A stretch of 64,000 nt of DNA from Anabaena sp. PCC 7108 (GTDB taxonomy: Bacteria > Cyanobacteriota > Cyanobacteriia > Cyanobacteriales > Nostocaceae): assembly GCF_000332135.1 (NCBI RefSeq), contig NZ_KB235896.1, forward strand, positions 3,243,321 to 3,307,320, given 5' to 3'. The notes below the pieces were generated by a model, which was not told where the DNA came from, searched no databases, and saw only the letters and a list, made by a program, of their open reading frames with translations. Position numbers and translations under genes: made by a program. Every line of letters begins with the position of its first letter. Position 1 is the first letter of the stretch. Positions 45,921 through 55,951 of this stretch are shown here, piece by piece.

Positions 45921-46189
45921 TCTAACTGCTCCCGTTCTTCATATTCACCTTGAGGATATCTTTGAATAGGATCATCAGCTAAACAACCAGCAGTTTCTTC
46001 AAAAAAACCAGGAGGCCAGCCTAATTCCTCTGGGGATTTCTGTGGAGGTTGACTTTTTATGTCGATATCATGTTTTTGTGATTTAAACTGTAAAAACTCA
46101 ATAAAATTTAATACTTCTTCCTGTTGTTGAGGCGTTAAACTTTCGATAATTTCTAAGATAGATTTAGGCTTTTCTACTGCTTGAGTCAT
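45917..46189 (-). CDS. DUF2281-like antitoxin
   Basis: The 90-residue protein has LEIIESLTPQQQEEVLNFIEFLQFKSQ, a DUF2281-type helical region, and GWPPGFFEETAGCLADDPIQR at the C-terminus typical of VapB partners in cyanobacteria. It is translated with the PIN toxin downstream. Confidence 0.82.
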   Translation of the reverse strand: MTQAVEKPKSILEIIESLTPQQQEEVLNFIEFLQFKSQKHDIDIKSQPPQKSPEELGWPPGFFEETAGCLADDPIQRYPQGEYEEREQLE

Positions 46190-46389
46190 AATTAAAAATC
46201 CTCATCATTTGTTTGTTAAAAATGACCTTTCTTAATTATATCTTATTTTTTAGTCGGTTAAAATCTAAAATCGTGTATATTATGACGAAGTGATAATGTA
46301 TCTATAATTTTGAAAAATTTCCGAGAAGTAATTTCTAATTTAGCCTAAATGCTGACAACGCAATATCTGACTACACCAGATTACCTGCA

Positions 46390-47025
46390 TTAAGCTACAA
46401 CAGCTTTTCCTAATTGTTTTAAAATTTGCAACACTTCAGCTAATTCATGTCGGCGGGGAAATAGGGAAAATGTGCGTGATACGTCATATTGAGGTTTGTC
46501 TGTGATAAATAGTTTAATAAATATAAATTCATCGCCATTTGTAGCCATACCAAATACAGATTTATCTCGGTGGGGAGTAGTTAACATATAGGCTAATAAC
46601 TGCGGTATTGCTGCAACAACTGGAATACTATTTCGTTTAGATTCAACCACAAAAATCCAAAGTTTTTCCTGTACAACTAGGACATCAATAAAACCGCGAA
46701 TTGTTTCTTCTGGTTCTTCAATTTCTAAATTTATGCCATAGGGTGAGCGAATTCGGTAAGGTGAATCTAGAAAACCTGCAAGTTCCAAAAGTGGCGAAAC
46801 TACTAAAAAATTAATTGTCACTTCTAATAATAGACCATCAACGCGATGATAATCATAACGCTGTTTGAGGCGAGTAATACCTGCTTGTTCTTGTGGGTTG
46901 AGTTGGGGTAAGTCTGTTAACCATTCGTTAAAAAAGTTTTCATCTTCAGCTTGATGTAAGTTACAACAAGTTTGTAAATCACTCAAGCTTTTAATGGTGT
47001 CTGTGATGCCAACGATAGAAACCAT
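46390..47025 (-). CDS. PD-(D/E)XK nuclease-domain protein (HsdR N-term-like)
   Basis: The 211-residue protein resembles the N-terminal nuclease module of type I restriction R subunits: DGLLLEVTINFLVVSPLLELAGF, then GFIDVLVVQEKLWIFVVESKR (D...ESK core near residue 125), ending with AIPQLLAYML. It lacks the helicase part, so it is a stand-alone nuclease-fold protein widely distributed in cyanobacteria. Function unknown. Confidence 0.7.
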   Translation of the reverse strand: MVSIVGITDTIKSLSDLQTCCNLHQAEDENFFNEWLTDLPQLNPQEQAGITRLKQRYDYHRVDGLLLEVTINFLVVSPLLELAGFLDSPYRIRSPYGINLEIEEPEETIRGFIDVLVVQEKLWIFVVESKRNSIPVVAAIPQLLAYMLTTPHRDKSVFGMATNGDEFIFIKLFITDKPQYDVSRTFSLFPRRHELAEVLQILKQLGKAVVA

Positions 47026-47083
47026 ATTAACTGTCTCCTAGATGTTAGTTTTATTTTAGTTTGTAAAATAATCAGTAAATTTT

Positions 47084-48130
47084 ATGATGAATGATAATTT
47101 ATCTTGCCTACAAGTAAAAGATATTGGTGAACAAGGTCTTTTAGAAAGATTACAACGCTTTTGTCCACCAGATGTAATTGGAGATGATGCCGCAGTATTA
47201 ACCACTAACCCAAATCAATCTTTGGTAGTGACAACAGATATGCTCGTTGATGGTGTGCATTTTAGTAATGTTACGACTTCCCCAGAAGATGCAGGTTGGC
47301 GGGCGGCGGCGGCGAATTTATCAGATTTAGCCGCAATGGGTGCTTTTCCCTTGGGGATCACCGTTGGACTGGGTTTACCTGGAGATATCAGCGTTAATTG
47401 GGTAGAAAGACTATATCAGGGAATGACAGAATGCTTGCAAAAGTACAATGTGCCTATAGTTGGTGGTGACATTGTGCGATCGCCCATCACCACTTTAGCA
47501 ATTACCGCTTTTGGTCAAGCTACACCCGATTTAATTATTCGTCGTTCCGCTGCACAAGTAGGAGATGCGATCGTTGTCACAGGCATTCATGGAGCCTCCC
47601 GTGCAGGCTTAGAATTACTCTTACACCCGGAAATAGGGCAAAACCTCAAAAGTGAAGAAAAGGCGGCTTTAATCACAGCCCACCAGCGTCCCAACCCACG
47701 TTTAGATGTTATACCCATACTCAAGGAAATTCTCAAATCTCCCTGCCCCCAGCCCCCTGCCCCCAGCCCTATTCCTATAGCCGGTATGGATAGCAGTGAC
47801 GGTTTAGCAGATGCTGTGCTACAAATCTGCCGAGCTAGTCGTGTCGGTGCGGTGCTGGAATATAGCCAAATCACCATTCCCAAAGCTTTTGAAAAATGGC
47901 TAACCGCAGAACAAGCGCGAGAATATACCCTTGAAGGTGGAGAAGACTTTGAATTAGTGCTGTGTTTACCCCAAGATATAGCAGAGACTTTGGTAAAACA
48001 ACTCAGCACAGATGCAGCCATAATTGGCACAATCACACCAGATTTAACAGTCTTATTGCATGATCAAAATCAAAAAATACCTGACCAAATTCTCAGCCTC
48101 AACCAAGGATTTAAACACTTTAGCAAGTAG
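47084..48130 (+). CDS. thiL: Thiamine-monophosphate kinase
   Basis: The 348-residue enzyme phosphorylates thiamine monophosphate to the diphosphate cofactor. VIGDDAAVL, VVTTDMLVDGVHF, NLSDLAAMGAFPLGI, VGGDIVRSP and AGMDSSDGLADAV are the ATP- and metal-binding segments of the PurM-like fold. It contains a short Pro/Ala/Cys repeat (CPQPPAPSPIPIA) near residue 225, encoded by CCCCCAGCCCC-type DNA repeats. It is followed by a GGGCGGGG-TTT-CCCCGCCC hairpin. Confidence 0.94.
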   Translation: MMNDNLSCLQVKDIGEQGLLERLQRFCPPDVIGDDAAVLTTNPNQSLVVTTDMLVDGVHFSNVTTSPEDAGWRAAAANLSDLAAMGAFPLGITVGLGLPGDISVNWVERLYQGMTECLQKYNVPIVGGDIVRSPITTLAITAFGQATPDLIIRRSAAQVGDAIVVTGIHGASRAGLELLLHPEIGQNLKSEEKAALITAHQRPNPRLDVIPILKEILKSPCPQPPAPSPIPIAGMDSSDGLADAVLQICRASRVGAVLEYSQITIPKAFEKWLTAEQAREYTLEGGEDFELVLCLPQDIAETLVKQLSTDAAIIGTITPDLTVLLHDQNQKIPDQILSLNQGFKHFSK

Positions 48131-48149
48131 GGGCGGGGTTTCCCCGCCC
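48131..48149. terminator. GC hairpin between thiL and gap2
   Basis: GGGCGGGGTTTCCCCGCCC, a perfect 8-bp stem with a TTT loop, located just after the thiL stop and before the convergent gap2 end. It is likely a bidirectional transcription end, although no T-run is present. Same family as the hairpin after nifU. Confidence 0.6.
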
Positions 48150-48235
48150 TTATCAATCGTCAAGATTTTAGGAGTTAGTTATTACTGTCACCGAAACAGT
48201 GCTGAGTAAAACTGACTCTTTCCCCAATCACCTAA

Positions 48236-49249
48236 CTATGCCCACTTCGCAGCTACTAATTCAGCCAAATCTAGAACTCGTTGGCTATAGCCCCACTCAT
48301 TGTCATACCATGCCATGACTTTGATCATGTCATTGCCCATAACCAAAGTTAAGCTGGCATCAACAATAGAAGATTCATCAGTACCTTGATAATCAGATGA
48401 AACCAGTTGTAGTTCAGTGTAGCCTAAAATTCCTTTGAGATGACCTTCAGCCGCATCTTTCAACGCTTGGTTAACTTCTTCAGTAATAGTACGCTTCTCA
48501 ACCTGAACCACGAAGTCTACCATTGACACGTTGGGAGTAGGTACACGCAAAGCAACACCATTCAGCTTGCCTTTGAGATCTGGAATTACCAGCGCTACTG
48601 CCTTTGCCGCACCAGTGGAGGTAGGTACAATATTGATAGCTGCTGCTCTTGCCCGACGTAAATCACGGTGAGAAGCGTCTAGCAAGCGCTGGTCGCCAGT
48701 GTAGCTGTGGGTAGTGGTCATCGAGCCTTTAATGATGCCAAATTTATCATTTAACACCTTGGCGATAGGAGCCAAACAGTTGGTGGTACAGCTGGCATTA
48801 CTAATGATGTTGTGGATGTTGTGGTCATAATCATGATGATTCACACCCATCACAAAAGTGCCATCTTCGTTTTTACCAGGGGCTGTAATCAGAACCTTTT
48901 TGGCTCCAGCATTTACGTGCCTCATTGCTCCTTCTTTACTGGTAAAAACACCAGTTGATTCAATAATCAGATCAATGTCCCACTCTTTCCAGGGCAAGTT
49001 ATCTGGGTTGCGATCAGATACACATTTAATCATCTTACCGTTGACGGTGATGGAGTTATCATCGGCACTAATATCAGCGCCCTTTAACTTCCCTAGCATC
49101 GAGTCATACCTTAGCAGGTGAGCATTGGTTCTAGGGTCTGAGGTGTCATTAATAGCGACAAGTTCAATTTGGCTATTTTCTCTACCCACCCAGCAGCGTG
49201 CGAAGTTCCGTCCAATGCGCCCAAAACCGTTGATTGCAACTCTAATCAC
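48236..49249 (-). CDS. gap2: Gap2 glyceraldehyde-3-phosphate dehydrogenase
   Basis: The 337-residue Calvin-cycle/gluconeogenic GAPDH is read from the GTG at 49249 ([19 protein letters not shown]). The frame is open 17 codons further, but 337 is the usual Gap2 length. Catalytic cysteine is in [12 protein letters not shown], and the phosphate-binding [20 protein letters not shown] follows. The C-terminus [17 protein letters not shown] is normal. Gap2 uses NADPH in photosynthetic carbon fixation. Confidence 0.95.
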   Translation of the reverse strand: MIRVAINGFGRIGRNFARCWVGRENSQIELVAINDTSDPRTNAHLLRYDSMLGKLKGADISADDNSITVNGKMIKCVSDRNPDNLPWKEWDIDLIIESTGVFTSKEGAMRHVNAGAKKVLITAPGKNEDGTFVMGVNHHDYDHNIHNIISNASCTTNCLAPIAKVLNDKFGIIKGSMTTTHSYTGDQRLLDASHRDLRRARAAAINIVPTSTGAAKAVALVIPDLKGKLNGVALRVPTPNVSMVDFVVQVEKRTITEEVNQALKDAAEGHLKGILGYTELQLVSSDYQGTDESSIVDASLTLVMGNDMIKVMAWYDNEWGYSQRVLDLAELVAAKWA

Positions 49250-49365
49250 AGTATCTTGCCCTCTGTATTTATGCCTATAAGTTGATATCGTTGACCCCAA
49301 TCATATCGCAAAGGGGGGGAGTGTTTATAACCATAAAGTGTTATATCTAAAAAAAAACACACAAT

Positions 49366-49992
49366 TTATTCAGGATTATCTGAGTAAAGGTTATGAGTGG
49401 CGATGTACAATCTCACTGCTTCCGGTACCAAATCAATAATTGAATGGTTTTGGTAACAAAGTTCACGGATTATACTTGACGAAACCTTGACTAAGGGTGT
49501 ATGTAGTAATTGCCAATTAATGGTGTGGGACTGATCTCTGACTGTTTGCTCAACTTGCTTGCAGATTAACTCACTTTGAGCTATAGTCTCACCACCTACT
49601 AGTCGGGGTGCGATTAACCAATCGCACATTTGTGCTAATTCATGTCCACGATACCAACGGGGTAAAGTTTGGAAAGCATCCAAACCTATAATCCAATACC
49701 AATGAGTATTTGGATAACAAGCAGATAAATCTATCAGGGTGTTAATAGCATAAGATGTCCCCAAGCGTTCTTCATCAATTAATGAGATCGTCAACGCTGG
49801 GTTGTTCTTTATGGCTAGTTGCAGCATTACTACTCGATGCTCAAACAAAGCCGCTTGTTTGTGAGGAGGATTTCTTGATGGCACCCAAATTACCTGTTCT
49901 AGATGTACTTGAGCTAAGGCTGTTTCAGCTACAAGCAGGTGTCCCCAATGAATTGGATCAAATGTGCCACCAAAAATTGCTAGTCGTTGCAT
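49366..49992 (-). CDS. nadD: Nicotinate-nucleotide adenylyltransferase
   Basis: The 208-residue nucleotidyltransferase begins with MQRLAIFGGTFDPIHWGHLL (GGTFDPxHxGH nucleotide-binding motif). WVPSRNPPHKQ near residue 36 and VKVSSSIIRELC near 170 (ISSTxxR equivalent) complete the active site. It makes NaAD in NAD synthesis. A cyanobacterial NadD-type, soluble. Confidence 0.92.
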   Translation of the reverse strand: MQRLAIFGGTFDPIHWGHLLVAETALAQVHLEQVIWVPSRNPPHKQAALFEHRVVMLQLAIKNNPALTISLIDEERLGTSYAINTLIDLSACYPNTHWYWIIGLDAFQTLPRWYRGHELAQMCDWLIAPRLVGGETIAQSELICKQVEQTVRDQSHTINWQLLHTPLVKVSSSIIRELCYQNHSIIDLVPEAVRLYIATHNLYSDNPE

Positions 49993-50466
49993 CTAGTTCA
50001 AGAATTGGGTTAAAGACAGCAGAAAGGCTAAAAAGCGTTTTTACTGGGACTACTCCATTGAATAAATGAACTTCTTGCTCTCAGGAGTTGAATAATTTTT
50101 TCACTGTCAATGTACTATTGTAGTCAATTCATGGTGAGGCTTGATGAAATTTATGATCAGTTTCACAGACTTCAGAACTTTTGTAGCTATTTCCAGTAAG
50201 ACAATCAAAAATATGTATTTAAGATTACAAGATTTTTTTTCCCGATGTAACCCCAATTTTCAGAATAGTCATAAGAAGATATTAAAAATAAAAAAAATCT
50301 CTTATGAGAGTAATATCTTTCTGAATAAGCAAAAACAAAGTAAAAAATTAACCCTTTATTCAGGTATAAAAATCTTACAGGGGCAGTATCAGTAAAAATC
50401 AAAATCCTGTTATGATACGCGTGTCATTTGTGATGATTTTGTGGTGTGGTGTAAGAGGAATAAAAA
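49993..50466. other. murC upstream spacer
   Basis: AT-rich 474-bp non-coding region between nadD and murC. A frame at 50141-50395 codes only a lysine/asparagine-rich string and is not credible. Near 50411 a TTATGATACGCGTGTCATTT sequence with an ATGATACGCGTGTCAT near-palindrome may hold the murC promoter or regulator site. Confidence 0.5.
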
Positions 50467-51927
50467 ATGAGTAATTCTATAGATTTTAGCGGTAGACCAT
50501 TTCATTTCATTGGGATTGGCGGTATTGGAATGTCTGCCCTGGCTCATGTTTTGACAAAGCGTCAATTACCAGTATCCGGTTCTGATTTACGTCCTAACCA
50601 AATTACCCGCAAGTTAGAATCTCTTGGCGCTCACATTTTTAGTAGACAAGAAGCCAGCAATCTTGAATTCTTTCTACCTCAAGTATCGGCTAATGGATCA
50701 TCATTCAATTCACAAGAACAATTGTCTGATGACAAAACAATACTTCCCCAAGTAATTTGTTCCACGGCTATTAACAACAATAATTTGGAATACAAAGCAG
50801 CTTTAGAATTAGGTTGCCCAATTTTACATCGTTCCGATGTCCTGGCTGCTTTGATTGCTGATTACCATAGTATTGCTGTGGCAGGAACTCATGGCAAAAC
50901 TACAACAAGCAGCATTATTGGTTATATGCTCTTGCAAGCTGGTCTTGATCCAACTATTTTAGTGGGTGGTGAAGTCAACGCTTGGGAAGGAAATGCTCGA
51001 CTGGGCGCAAGTCAGTATCTGGTAGCTGAGGCAGATGAATCAGACGGTTCTCTGGTGAAACACGCTCCAGAAATTGGTATCATTACTAATATTGAACTTG
51101 ATCACCCCGACCACTACGACACATTAGAGGAAGTGATTGACACTTTCCAAAAATTTGCCCAAGGTTGCAAAACTTTAATCGGTAGCATTGATTGTGAGAC
51201 AGTCCGCGATAGCTTGAAACCAACAATCAGCTATAGCCTAAATCCAGATACCAATGCTGACTACACTGTTACTAATATTGACTATCGGGCTGATGGTACA
51301 ACAGCACTCGTTTGGGAACGAGGTAAAGCTTTAGGAGTATTAAATGTGCGCCTCTTGAGTCGCCATAACCTCAGCAATGCTCTAGCAGCAGTCGCTGTGG
51401 GACGTTTACTCCATTTGGAATTTGGGGAAATTGCCAAAGGTATCGCCACCTTTGAAGGTGCAAGACGGCGTTTTGAGTTCCGGGGGGAAGCAGCCGGTAT
51501 TACCTTTATTGATGACTATGCCCATCACCCCAGTGAGATTCGTGCTACTCTAGCCGCAGCACGTCTTCAAGCTAGACCAGGACAGAGAGTAGTAGCCATC
51601 TTTCAACCCCATCGTTATAGTCGGACACTAACATTTTTAGAAGAATTTGCCGCATCCTTTACCCATGCTGATTTAGTAGTCATCACTGACATTTACAGTG
51701 CAGGTGAACCCGATTTAGGACAAATTAGCGGTGAACAATTGGCAGATGAAATTGCCAAACAGCACCAGCAGGTAATTTATAAACCAACTTTATCCTCTGT
51801 GTGCGAGTTTTTGTTATCAACACTGCGTCCTGGCGACTTGGCATTGTTTCTTGGTGCCGGTAATTTAAATCAGGCGATTCCCGAAGTTATTGCCACACTT
51901 CGTGAACTAGCTACAGCCACATCCTAA
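50467..51927 (+). CDS. murC: UDP-N-acetylmuramate-L-alanine ligase
   Basis: The 486-residue Mur ligase adds L-Ala to UDP-MurNAc. FHFIGIGGIGMSALAHVL is the Rossmann start; AVAGTHGKTTTSSIIG near residue 140 is the ATP loop; AEADESDGSL, NIELDHPDHY and DDYAHHPSEIRATL are conserved. An insertion of about 25 residues (SANGSSFNSQEQLSDDK) in domain 1 is typical of some cyanobacteria. Followed 125 bp later by murB. Confidence 0.95.
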   Translation: MSNSIDFSGRPFHFIGIGGIGMSALAHVLTKRQLPVSGSDLRPNQITRKLESLGAHIFSRQEASNLEFFLPQVSANGSSFNSQEQLSDDKTILPQVICSTAINNNNLEYKAALELGCPILHRSDVLAALIADYHSIAVAGTHGKTTTSSIIGYMLLQAGLDPTILVGGEVNAWEGNARLGASQYLVAEADESDGSLVKHAPEIGIITNIELDHPDHYDTLEEVIDTFQKFAQGCKTLIGSIDCETVRDSLKPTISYSLNPDTNADYTVTNIDYRADGTTALVWERGKALGVLNVRLLSRHNLSNALAAVAVGRLLHLEFGEIAKGIATFEGARRRFEFRGEAAGITFIDDYAHHPSEIRATLAAARLQARPGQRVVAIFQPHRYSRTLTFLEEFAASFTHADLVVITDIYSAGEPDLGQISGEQLADEIAKQHQQVIYKPTLSSVCEFLLSTLRPGDLALFLGAGNLNQAIPEVIATLRELATATS

Positions 51928-52052
51928 GTGAAGTCAACTTGCTAGGTTTGGTTTCTGAGTGAATTCTCTATCTAGCAATGGTTTCATTAGTTAATATTAT
52001 TACCGAATCTAATCGGTAAAAAATGTCATAGAAATTACCAATTAAAGCAACG

Positions 52053-53051
52053 ATGACAATCTCTCAGGCAGTTGGAAACGTCTGTACTATTTCTGCTTTG
52101 ACTACCAAGAAACAGGAAACAATTAAGGCGGTCGATAGTAAAGTAATTTATTTACCCGGCACTGATTGTGCAATCAAGTCCCAGGCTTCTTTATCCGCGT
52201 TTACTTCCTACAGAGTTGGGGGAGGGGCAGAATGGTATGTTGCCCCCCGCAACTTGGAAACACTACAAGCAAGTATTGAGTATGCAAAAGAACTAGCTTT
52301 ACCAGTAACCATATTGGGAGCAGGTTCCAATTTGTTGGTAAGTGACCAAGGTATACCAGGCTTAGTTATTGCTACTCGTCATTTCCGCTCTAAACACTTC
52401 GACCCACAAACAGGTCAATTAACCGTCGCTGCTGGAGAATCTATTCCCAGCTTGGCATGGGAAGCAGCAGATTTAGGATGGGAAGGTTTAGAGTGGGCTG
52501 TTGGTATCCCCGGAACTGTTGGGGGTGCTGTGGTCATGAATGCAGGAGCGCATAATAGCTGTATTGCAGATATGTTAATTAGCGCCGAAGTACTCTCACC
52601 CGATGGCACATTAGAAACTCTCACCCCATCTGAATTAGGTTATAAATACCGAAGTTCTTTATTGCAAGGTGGCAACCGTATAGTCACTCAAGCTACCTTT
52701 CAACTCCAACCAGGTGCAGATCCAGCACAAGTGATAGCCACAACTAAGCAAAACAAACAACATCGGCTTAGTACCCAACCTTACAATTTTCCTAGTTGTG
52801 GTAGTGTGTTCCGCAATCCTAAACCTTACACTGCTGGGTGGCTGATTGAACAAGCTGGTTTAAAAGGCTATCAAATCGGTGGAGCGCAAGTAGCACTACT
52901 TCACGCCAATTTTATCGTGAATCGTGGTGGGGCTAAGGCTAGTGATATTTTCTGTCTCATTAGTCATATTCAACATCAGGTTCAAGAACGTTGGTCAATT
53001 TGGTTAGAGCCAGAAGTTAAAATGATCGGCGAGTTTCAACCAGTTTGTTGA
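52053..53051 (+). CDS. murB: UDP-N-acetylenolpyruvoylglucosamine reductase
   Basis: The 332-residue FAD enzyme performs the second step of UDP-MurNAc synthesis. [49 protein letters not shown] and [12 protein letters not shown] (catalytic Ser/Cys region) are present; [13 protein letters not shown] closes the protein, the type I form. It has an extra N-terminal segment of about 30 residues. With murC it forms the peptidoglycan precursor pair. Confidence 0.95.
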   Translation: MTISQAVGNVCTISALTTKKQETIKAVDSKVIYLPGTDCAIKSQASLSAFTSYRVGGGAEWYVAPRNLETLQASIEYAKELALPVTILGAGSNLLVSDQGIPGLVIATRHFRSKHFDPQTGQLTVAAGESIPSLAWEAADLGWEGLEWAVGIPGTVGGAVVMNAGAHNSCIADMLISAEVLSPDGTLETLTPSELGYKYRSSLLQGGNRIVTQATFQLQPGADPAQVIATTKQNKQHRLSTQPYNFPSCGSVFRNPKPYTAGWLIEQAGLKGYQIGGAQVALLHANFIVNRGGAKASDIFCLISHIQHQVQERWSIWLEPEVKMIGEFQPVC

Positions 53052-53155
53052 CAGGTGACAGGTGACAGGTGACAGGGGGCAGAGAGCAGGGGGCAGGGAG
53101 CAGGGGGCAGGGAGCAGGGTACCTATTACCCATTACCCATTACCAATTACCCACC
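53050..53155. repeat. Short tandem repeats after murB
   Basis: GACAGGT x3, then GGGGGCAGGGAGCA-type units, then ACCCATTACCCATTACC. Purine-rich heptamer repeats of the same class as those near nifS and nifB. Confidence 0.8.
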
Positions 53156-53208
53156 ACATCTATAATTGAATTTGATTTGTTATTCAAAGCATAAGTGGAA
53201 AATTAATT

Positions 53209-53559
53209 ATGACAGCAGGAAAAGGACAGGGATTTGGTTTTGGCTTAGGAAAAATGAAGGAACTAGCTGACGCTTTCAAAAAAGCCCAGCAAGTTCAAGA
53301 AGGTGCAAAACGTCTCCAAGAAGAATTGGAGCAAATGGAGATTCAAGGCGAATCTGGTGGTGGTCTGGTTAAGGTAATTGTCAGTGGGAACCAAGAACCC
53401 AAGCGGGTGGAAATTTCCCCAGATGCTTTGGGAGAAGGTGCGGAAGTACTTTCTGATCTGCTGACAGCAGCCATGAAAGATGCCTACAACAAGTCCACTA
53501 CTACCATGCGGGAACGTATGGAAGAATTAACCAGTGGACTGGAACTACCCGGATTTTAG
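53209..53559 (+). CDS. YbaB/EbfC nucleoid-associated protein
   Basis: The 116-residue YbaB/EbfC family DNA-binding protein has [29 protein letters not shown] as helix 1 and [25 protein letters not shown] as the beta hairpin, then [24 protein letters not shown]. It acts as a dimer binding DNA without strict sequence choice. A Gly/Phe-rich start ([12 protein letters not shown]) is usual in cyanobacteria. Confidence 0.92.
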   Translation: MTAGKGQGFGFGLGKMKELADAFKKAQQVQEGAKRLQEELEQMEIQGESGGGLVKVIVSGNQEPKRVEISPDALGEGAEVLSDLLTAAMKDAYNKSTTTMRERMEELTSGLELPGF

Positions 53560-53637
53560 TCATTAGTCATTAGTTCAGTGGTCAGTTGTCACTAGCAACA
53601 ACAACTGACATCTGACACGCAAAGCGAAATTTAATTT

Positions 53638-54117
53638 ATGCCTTACAAGTTACTATTTGTCTGCCTGGGTAATATTTGTCGCTCGCCCTCGGCAGAAAAT
53701 ATTATGAATCATTTAATTGAGCAGACTGATTTGAGCGCTAGTATTCACTGTGATTCTGCTGGTACTTCTGGCTATCACATTGGTAGTCCACCAGACCGGC
53801 GCATGAGTGCGGCAGCCTCTACAAAGTTGGGAATTAAACTACGTGGTCAAGCTCGCCAATTTGAAAAGTCTGACTTTCAAGAGTTTGATTTGATTTTGGC
53901 GATGGATAAAGACAATTTTGAAAATATCCTCGCTGTTGACCTTTCTGGGCAATATCACCATAAAGTTCGCTTAATGTGTGATTTTTGTTCTAGACATACA
54001 ATCAGAGAAGTTCCCGACCCCTATTATGGCGGCTCAGAAGGTTTTAATCAGGTTATTGACCTACTGCTTGATGCTTGTGAAGGTCTGCTAGACTATGTGA
54101 AAAGTCAACAAATTTAG
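53638..54117 (+). CDS. Low-molecular-weight protein-tyrosine phosphatase
   Basis: The 159-residue LMW-PTP has the P-loop VCLGNICRSPSAE (C-x4-N-x-C-R-S) at the N-terminus and the general acid loop DPYYGG near residue 127. Bacterial members act on tyrosine kinases in exopolysaccharide control. The exosortase/export genes at the far right are not close neighbours. It follows the ebfC-type gene by 78 bp. Confidence 0.93.
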   Translation: MPYKLLFVCLGNICRSPSAENIMNHLIEQTDLSASIHCDSAGTSGYHIGSPPDRRMSAAASTKLGIKLRGQARQFEKSDFQEFDLILAMDKDNFENILAVDLSGQYHHKVRLMCDFCSRHTIREVPDPYYGGSEGFNQVIDLLLDACEGLLDYVKSQQI

Positions 54118-54201
54118 GGAATATAGCAGGTGACAGAAGCAGCAGGGGGCTTTCTTGCAGGGGCAGAAGGTAGAGGGTAGAAGGTAATTATTTATTCTTC
54201 A

Positions 54202-54265
54202 ATCTCTCCATCTCTCCATCTCTCCATCTCTCCATCTCTCCATCTCTCCATCTCCCCATCTCCCC
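54202..54265. repeat. 8-bp tandem repeat
   Basis: ATCTCTCC occurs six times perfectly, then ATCTCCCC twice, followed by CGCGTCCC units. All non-coding, between the phosphatase and the response regulator. Confidence 0.9.
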
Positions 54266-54309
54266 ATCACCGCGTCCCCGCGTCCCCATCTCCCCCCGTC
54301 TCCATCACT

Positions 54310-54993
54310 CTATTCCACCAGACCATGTTTCATAGCAAAACGAACGAGTTCAGCTCGGTTGCTGGTTGAAGTTTTTCTTAATAAACTGCTGACGTACTTT
54401 TCTACTGTTCGCGCACTCAGGTGTAGCTGATGACCGATTTCCGCATTAGATAGACCATGAATCAGTAAATCTAGAACTTCCTGCTCTCTGGTAGTTAGTG
54501 ATGAGAGTAGTTGGGGTGAATGGATTTGAGTAGACAGAGTATTATGGTCTTCTTTTGCTTTGATGGATGTGTAACTGCCAAAATTATTGGGATGAGAAAA
54601 GCGATACTCCGTTTGGATGATTTGCGATCGCTCTAGCAAATTCCGAATTGCTGCGGCTAACTCTTCTAGTTCAAAAGGCTTAGGTAAGTATAAATCACAC
54701 CCTGATTGGTAGCCCAAAATTCTTTCTTGGGTTTTTGTTCGCGCTGTTAACAAAATTACAGGTAGTAACCTAAATTCTGTTTGTTGGCGCACCTGACGCA
54801 CTAATTCATAGCCGTTCATCCTTGGCATGACAATATCTGTGACAATTAAATCAGGATGGTATTGGTCAACCATAGCTAAAGCCTCTTGACCGTCATTAGC
54901 CATGATCACTGAATAGCCAGACAGTTCAAGATAATCACTAACAGATAGACGAGTGCCCAAGTCGTCATCTACTATAAGGATCTTTAAGGGCAT
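54310..54993 (-). CDS. NarL-family response regulator
   Basis: The 227-residue two-component regulator has receiver domain LKILIVDDDLGTRLSVSDYL with phospho-acceptor Asp in HPDLIVTDIVMPRMNG near residue 54, and a LuxR/GerE HTH: LTTREQEVLDLLIHGLSNAEIGHQLHLSARTVEKY. The start is ATG 54993; a longer TTG frame is less likely. The cognate kinase is not obvious; the histidine kinase at 57644-59197 lacks the phospho-acceptor His. Similar proteins exist in plastids as Ycf29. Confidence 0.9.
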   Translation of the reverse strand: MPLKILIVDDDLGTRLSVSDYLELSGYSVIMANDGQEALAMVDQYHPDLIVTDIVMPRMNGYELVRQVRQQTEFRLLPVILLTARTKTQERILGYQSGCDLYLPKPFELEELAAAIRNLLERSQIIQTEYRFSHPNNFGSYTSIKAKEDHNTLSTQIHSPQLLSSLTTREQEVLDLLIHGLSNAEIGHQLHLSARTVEKYVSSLLRKTSTSNRAELVRFAMKHGLVE

Positions 54994-55465
54994 GGACAGT
55001 ACACCCTTAGCATTTTTGTTACTCAGCAATTTACTTTTATGAACACTATTAATAGACACTGGCAATATATAGTGTTCTTATGTTTCATAATATGACAGAA
55101 TTACTGACTAATGACTAGCTGAAGAGTTTTTTATAAAGAAAATCTTAAATTCTTCAGAAGTGTTTATGAAACTTAATGCAAATTAGGCTGTTTGTGTTGG
55201 GTGCGAAAAGTTCTGCAATTCATCATAACTCGCTGACTCAGATATAACAATTGCTCACCCATCCAGAAATTATGATTGATGATAATGTCTAATTCAGCAT
55301 TTATAGTGCTATGATATAGGATCACGTTTAATAGAAGCTTGATGAGTCGCAAGCCCATATTCAACTGAAAAATGAAACTTTAGTTGATTTACAGTTACTA
55401 CCCCATAGATTGACAGAACAGTCTGGAGAAATTTTTAGGTATATTTAACACAAACAAGATTTTCA
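54994..55465. other. Spacer before smpB
   Basis: AT-rich 472 bp between the response regulator and smpB. No gene; the frame at 55173-55364 is weakly coding at best. No tmRNA was recognised here. Confidence 0.5.
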
Positions 55466-55933
55466 ATGAGTGACAAAAACGAAGGTTATAAAGTTATCAC
55501 CGACAATCGTCAAGCCCGTTATTTGTATGAAATCCTGGAAACCTACGAAGCTGGAATTCAGCTAACAGGAACCGAGGTCAAATCAATCCGTGCGGGTAAA
55601 GTTAATCTCCAAGATGGCTATGCATTAATTCGTAACGGCGAAGCATGGTTAATAAATGCACATATTTCACCTTACACATCTAGTGGACAATATTTTAACC
55701 ATGAACCGCGCCGTACACGTAAGTTACTGCTGCATCGCCAAGAGCTTCGGAAACTAATTGGTAAGGTAGAACAGCAAGGTTTAACCTTAGTCCCGTTGAA
55801 AATGTATCTTAAACGCGGCTGGGTAAAAGTGAGTATCGCCTTAGGGAAAGGCAAGAAACTGCACGATAAGCGCGAAGACCTCAAACGTCGTCAAGATCAG
55901 CGTGATATTCAACGGGCAATGAAAAGTTATTAA
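55466..55933 (+). CDS. smpB: SsrA-binding protein
   Basis: The 155-residue SmpB binds tmRNA in trans-translation. NRQARYLYEILETYEAGIQLTGTEVKSIRAGKVNLQDGYA and AHISPYTSSGQYFNHEPRRTRKLLLHRQE are conserved; the C-terminal tail GKKLHDKREDLKRRQDQRD is the ribosome-inserting helix. Tail-to-tail with the IctB-like gene (18 bp). Confidence 0.96.
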   Translation: MSDKNEGYKVITDNRQARYLYEILETYEAGIQLTGTEVKSIRAGKVNLQDGYALIRNGEAWLINAHISPYTSSGQYFNHEPRRTRKLLLHRQELRKLIGKVEQQGLTLVPLKMYLKRGWVKVSIALGKGKKLHDKREDLKRRQDQRDIQRAMKSY

Positions 55934-55951
55934 GCCGCAAGCGTCAGTAAA

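Noticed and set aside
50141-50395. 84-codon frame upstream of murC
   Set aside because: Low-complexity K/N/S/I-rich translation of AT-rich DNA; looks like a promoter region.
54202-54265. Possible CRISPR-like array
   Set aside because: Direct 8-bp tandem units without spacers: a simple sequence repeat.
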